A DNA stretch of 64,000 nt from assembly GCA_002408465.1 (NCBI GenBank), contig DHSM01000008.1, positions 19,041 through 83,040 of the forward strand, read 5' to 3'. This DNA is from Firmicutes bacterium UBA5286 (GTDB lineage: Bacteria > Bacillota > Proteinivoracia > UBA4975). A program made the translations under genes and the position numbers. The notes beneath the pieces are model-generated. The model made no database searches. It was not told the origin of the DNA and was given only the letters and a program-made list of their open reading frames with translations. Position 1 is the first letter of the stretch; every line of letters starts with the position of its first letter. Below, one piece after another: positions 59,825-64,000 of this stretch.

Positions 59825-59872
59825 CTTGGAAGCCCCATAAAGACCCGCTAGCAACGAATAGCTGGGAGGGAG

Positions 59873-61904
59873 GATGTTTTCTGCACAGTGGATCCGGATT
59901 CAAATACCGTCCGGATTTTGACCGATCATCTTTCCACCTACGCTGTATTCAAAATTACAAATGCAAATAAGCGCAGCGCATATATCTCCGAGGTCAATGT
60001 TTATGCAGCCAATATGACGACAAGTCAGGCCGCGAAAATACTGGAAGCCTACTCCGGGCAAGCTCCTACATGGAGAGAAGATGTTGTCAGCGCCACAATG
60101 GAAGCATTGGGTAGCCATGAGTATTTTTCTGCAACCTCCGTTCCCACGCTTTTGTCGCTGGGAGGGGCATAAGATAACATAATCGGTTCGTCCCTGGGCG
60201 ATTCCTTGACCGTTCTGGGTGTCTCTACTGCCTGCGCACAGTTTGCCTATGATGCTTATAACTACGGATTGGACAGCAAAGAAGCTTCTTTCAGTGGAAT
60301 GAAGGCTGTATTGAATCTTTCAGTTAGTTTAGCAAATGCTCCCATACAGCTTGCTTATGTAGGGGTAGGCGTGATTGATCTTGCACTGACTGATGTCAGC
60401 ACCTTTGCCGTGTCCCACAAATACAAGAGCACGAAGAATATGTATGACGCTTATTACAGACGTTCCGGCATCAAACGCAATTCGATTGACTGGCTTAAAC
60501 TTTTTGAAAAGATGTACAAGGACAACAAAAACGAACCGGAAAAGGTACTAGAACTGATGCAGGCGGAAATTGACCGCTATGTGCAAGAATATTGGACGGT
60601 AGCGGGAACCGACTGGGAATCTTGGATCGATACCTATTATAAAAACGGCAAATTGTCTAAATATCCTTGGCCGCAGGAAAAAGACCGGAACAATATCTCC
60701 AACATATACAAATCAGAGCTATATGAATATCTTGGCAATGTATTCCGGAGAATTAGCCGGAACATGTATCTTGACAGCCTGATAGAGCGGCAGAAAGATT
60801 TTCAGAAGCTGGCGGATATCTATAACCGGAAGTTTTCCCTTGTCATCCGAGAAGATGTTCCATCGGGTAAAAGCCCGACCTGGGCGGGTTATTACGCCAG
60901 GCTGGCTCCCATTTCGAAAAACGCGGATGCCTCTTCATGGATTGGAAAACTCAATGAAAACGGGGGCGGTAAAATGAGTTTCACTCTGCTGGCCCCATCA
61001 AACTGCAGGTTTCCCCATGAAACTGGAGCTGTATAAAACCGCCGCGGATGTACGTGAGGGGAAAAACAAGTTGAGGACAATTACTTTAAATCCTTTTACC
61101 GAAAGCGAGCAAACCGTAATTCTGCAGCCTAGACAGGTAGATGAACCGGAACCGGAACCAAAGCCAGAACCAAAACCGCCCATTGCCGAAGAAAATCCGT
61201 GGTATGACGTAACTGTCAAGGCATTAGATAACTCAAAGGTTTTTTCTGGCTGGTCCGCCGTATTGCAATATCCTGAAGACAGTTCCCCGGACCTTCAATT
61301 TATGCTGGCGGAATTTGACCGCAAGGGCCAATGCCTTCTGTCTTTCCAGCGCTCCGATTACGAAGGCCTTGATTCCCCGTCTCAAATTTGGCTGTATAAA
61401 AACAAGGCCGATCTGCTGAATAAAGCAAAACCGGACCAGGTGGTCAATTTCTCCCTTGCTTCCGCTTCTTATGCGGGAGAATATTCCGGAGAGCCCCTTT
61501 ACAAACTCATTGTGAAAGCTAAGCCCCCTGAGGATAAACCCGACATTCTGGAAGGCATTACCGGAGATTATGCTTCCTACATGATCCATTCGGAATACTT
61601 TACAACCGGTCTTCCGGAAAAGATCGTGAAGGATTATTCGCCGGGAGAAGAACCGTCAGCTGATGTTAATCTTCATTACAATGGTCCCACCCTTACCTAT
61701 ATCAGCGCAGCGGATCCTTATCACACGGGCAAGGTTCTGGAAAAGTCAAGCGATTCCTTATATGAGCGCACCGAAACAGACGGTTCGTCAACCACTTATA
61801 TACGTATTGAAATCATATCAATCGGTTCCAGCGCAAAGCTGTTTATGAGTTACGACTCGCCTGGCACCACATGGCAGTATGAGTATATGCTTACAAGAAA
61901 ATAA
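59873..61904 (+). pseudogene. Large protein gene, 5'-truncated with a stop and a frameshift
   Basis: One frame runs from about 59873 to an in-frame TAA at 60170-60172 and continues in the same frame to 61036. The rest follows in another frame from about 61017 to 61904. A slip at the CCCC near 61011 would join them. The first part reads like the end of a surface-type protein domain (VDPDSNTVRILTDHLSTYAVF). The second is helical, and the third has a Pro/Glu/Lys linker (EPEPKPEPKPP) then beta-rich sequence. I recognise no function. Confidence 0.6.
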
Positions 61905-62281
61905 AGTGAGATAGTTTCGGAGCATTTAACAGCAACACCCCCGCAACGATATACTCCCGTTTGAGTAACACCTGAAATAACAGAAATTCAGGACTAGGCA
62001 AAGGGGAGTTTTTCGACTGCAAAAAATTCAATCGACATGTTTCGACAATGTTCGCAACAATTATATGTTATATTTCGGACAAGCTTAACACAATTTCTAA
62101 CTTTTTTAGTCGGCAGTAAACAAAACAAGTGGCGGAGAAAAACTGTAATGTTCTTCCATAAGTCTCCGTAAATGCTTGTTTGTTAGCTGTGAAAAAAGGG
62201 GTGAGTTCAATGGTTTGAAAATCACTTTCACGCACGGCGTCTTTCGGATTATCCAAAAAATAAATTTATGGAGGCTAACAA
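61905..62281. other. AT-rich intergenic region
   Basis: About 380 bases with no gene. A TTCGACA at 62041-62047 matches a Spo0A box, but a single seven-base match is weak. GGAGG precedes the next gene. Confidence 0.4.
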
Positions 62282-62758
62282 ATGAGATTTAAAACAATCG
62301 GTGCGTTGTTGGTTATTGTATCAATAGTGTTTACGGCTTTCCCGGTGGGCGCAACTACAGTTGGAGGTGCTTTTTCTGGCTTCAAAAAAATCAATCATAA
62401 TGGTAGCTATTCGTATACGTCCTTTGATGTATATATCTATTTCACGAATCTGATAAACAAGGCTAGGCATACTGGTACATCAACAACAGCATGGTTAGGA
62501 AGTAACCCGTCCAATGCCGATTCTGTTGTTCATAAAAACATAATTACCGTTACAGGTATTGGTGGACTTTCTGCCACTGGACTTTCTATTAGCGGCAATC
62601 AGGCAACGGATACAATGACGGTTACAAACTACTGGAGAATCGTTTCAAATTTTGACTATACTGTAAGAGTAGCCGTAGCTATGTTTTCAACAAATTTTGG
62701 AACACATGGCCGTGTGCAAATAGGAAGCAATTTTTATAGTGTCTCAACATCCACTTAA
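62282..62758 (+). CDS. Secreted hypothetical protein
   Basis: A 158-residue protein with a clear signal peptide (MRFKTIGALLVIVSIVFTAFPVGA, cut after about residue 24). The mature part is Ser/Thr/Asn-rich and beta-like with no cysteine, suggesting a small extracellular protein. I recognise no family. The ATG follows TGGAGGC. A strong hairpin follows, then a membrane-anchored gene. Confidence 0.7.
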   Translation: MRFKTIGALLVIVSIVFTAFPVGATTVGGAFSGFKKINHNGSYSYTSFDVYIYFTNLINKARHTGTSTTAWLGSNPSNADSVVHKNIITVTGIGGLSATGLSISGNQATDTMTVTNYWRIVSNFDYTVRVAVAMFSTNFGTHGRVQIGSNFYSVSTST

Positions 62759-62766
62759 TCGCATGG

Positions 62767-62802
62767 AGTATAGTTGGTGGATAAGTATCCACCCACTATA
62801 CT
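62767..62802. repeat. Strong 17-bp hairpin between two secreted/membrane genes
   Basis: AGTATAGTTGGTGGATA pairs with TATCCACCCACTATACT over 17 positions with only a G-T pair, and the loop is two bases. No T run follows, so it is not a classic terminator; it may protect or process the mRNA. Confidence 0.7.
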
Positions 62803-62845
62803 ATAAGAAAAGAAAACTAAATAAAACCAAGGAGGGTTATATAAA

Positions 62846-63985
62846 TTGATAAATATAAATAAAAGAACCAAATTAATTACTGTAATAGTTGCATCTATAG
62901 TAATAGGTGCAATAATAACTTTTTCCTTTTTTGTTCGCTGTATTGGGAACGTGATCTTTGACGTAGGACATAGTTTTAGCGAAATTATCGGTGTCGATTT
63001 TGAAATTGATAATAATAAACAGAACAATATTCGCTCTATACTACACTCATTAAACATTGAAGACCCCTACCTTTTTGGTTTCACTAATAATGATAATATA
63101 TCCATAGATTTATATACCCCTAATGCCATAGTAAATGTAGCAAAGCTAATTCCGGATTATAATCTGGATTATCTGAAAAAAAACTTATCATTTCTAAAAA
63201 CAACATGCATTGGAAGAATGGACATTCTAAATTTATTGTACTATATAGAACTATGCTCCAGCCTGGAGATTGATATTGATTATCCCGGTGTTTTCAGTGC
63301 ATTATTGAAGTATTATGATGAGGAAGCTAGCTTATTTTTTATCGACAGCACAGAAGATTTAATGGGCAATAAGTTAATTTTAACATCTATGGTCAAACGT
63401 ATTCTTGGAGATAAATTACCATCTGAACCATTCAAGCTCGAAAGTGGAATTAAGAAGGTTTATGAAACGTATAACTTTCAAATGAAAGATAGTATAACAT
63501 TGTATAATTCTGGTGGTGACATCCTATTCACTATGTCTGTTTTTGGTTTGGAAGAACAGATCAATAAGGAAAAGCTTAATGCTTGGTTTGTATATTGGAA
63601 GGATATTTATGAATCAATTCCTATTAATTCATTAATGAGTGCATTGCAGTATTCTGAGTATTTAAATATTGCACGAGTCTTTGATCCTGATTATCCTACC
63701 AAAAAGTTGCAGGATTATTACCATACTTTGACGACAGGTGATATTGAAAACATAGGCGACATAAATGTACTGTATAATATATTAAAAAATGTTAGATCAC
63801 TTGATAGTGAGGTTTTTAACAATACGTTAGCTAAACATATAGAGAAAACAACAAAGAGTAAACATCTATTTAAGTCTAATCTAGATGTACGATCTACTGT
63901 ATATGGTGTGCTGTTAGCACGTAAAGCGGATTACTTTCTCAATGAGAAAAAATTGCAAAATTATATTCAATATAATTATGATTGA
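62846..63985 (+). CDS. Membrane-anchored hypothetical protein
   Basis: A 379-residue protein starting with TTG after AAGGAGGG. One N-terminal membrane helix (about 10-32) is followed by a mostly helical domain of about 340 residues outside the membrane. The repeated helix pattern vaguely resembles alpha/alpha-barrel proteins (for example prenyltransferase-like folds), but no motif supports a function. It probably shares a transcript with the secreted protein upstream. Confidence 0.6.
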   Translation: MININKRTKLITVIVASIVIGAIITFSFFVRCIGNVIFDVGHSFSEIIGVDFEIDNNKQNNIRSILHSLNIEDPYLFGFTNNDNISIDLYTPNAIVNVAKLIPDYNLDYLKKNLSFLKTTCIGRMDILNLLYYIELCSSLEIDIDYPGVFSALLKYYDEEASLFFIDSTEDLMGNKLILTSMVKRILGDKLPSEPFKLESGIKKVYETYNFQMKDSITLYNSGGDILFTMSVFGLEEQINKEKLNAWFVYWKDIYESIPINSLMSALQYSEYLNIARVFDPDYPTKKLQDYYHTLTTGDIENIGDINVLYNILKNVRSLDSEVFNNTLAKHIEKTTKSKHLFKSNLDVRSTVYGVLLARKADYFLNEKKLQNYIQYNYD

Positions 63986-64000
63986 ACCCCAAAAAGGTCT

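Noticed and set aside
62041..62047. Spo0A-box-like TTCGACA
   Set aside because: A single seven-base match in AT-rich DNA is expected by chance, and no sporulation gene follows.

Overview
The window comes from a spore-forming, Gram-positive-type bacterium (Bacillota, most like Clostridia). The evidence is the sporulation genes (gerW/ytfJ, a dacB-like gene, spmA, spmB), a PPDK/PPSR pair next to a CcpN-like regulator, RpoD, a T-box in front of leuS, an A-type RNase P RNA, a YtpB-type terpene synthase and strong AGGAGG-type ribosome binding sites. I cannot name the species. Bases 1 to about 39.9 kb look like ordinary, fairly GC-rich chromosome. The rest is mostly AT-richer accessory DNA.

Left part (1-20.2 kb, mostly + strand): the end of an M50 protease, scpA-scpB, gerW, dacB-like, spmA-spmB, a NiCo riboswitch controlling a cation-efflux gene, degV, a pseudouridine synthase, ccpN-like-ppsR-ppdK, a second D,D-carboxypeptidase, dgt, rpoD (dnaG is not between them), tRNA-Asn/Met/Glu, trmK, nif3-like, a zinc-ribbon coiled-coil gene, murG and rnpB.

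The 118-base 3' end of rnpB is repeated about 2.56 kb downstream. AT-richer DNA lies between the copies, with a QueC-like PP-loop protein and a frameshifted secreted M23 peptidase. This looks like the footprint of insertion into the 3' end of an RNA gene.

Middle part (23.3-39.8 kb): an AI-2E family permease, a TGS GTPase, a tiny DUF1540 gene, leuS with its T-box, ytpB converging on a polyprenyl synthase, a LysR regulator, a Tm-1/UPF0261-like gene, cysS, glycerate kinase and a DUF3307-satD pair. Next is a probable antibiotic-response operon: a five-codon leader peptide (MFIRS), a structured leader ending in a terminator, an APH-like phosphotransferase, and an ABC-F protein of the antibiotic-resistance type.

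From 39,869 to 56,099 a 16.2-kb integrative mobilizable element sits in tRNA-Val(CAC), flanked by a perfect 46-base repeat. It carries a RepA_N-like initiator with internal phased repeats, a helicase-loader-like protein, a tyrosine integrase, a putative oriT, MobC and a MOB relaxase, but no transfer channel. Its cargo is a type III restriction-modification system, a two-TM protein, an HTH-ImmA/IrrE protease paired with a DUF4411 PIN-like protein, and a zinc-finger protein. A 1.3-kb gene-free stretch before the methylase holds two families of hairpin-forming repeats whose stems differ by paired changes. This is the best candidate here for something undescribed.

Right end (56.1-64 kb): DUF4177 and other small genes, an IS66 scrap, a SEC-C protein, a broken radical SAM gene ending at a tRNA-Lys fragment, an eroded large protein gene, and two unrecognised secreted or membrane proteins.
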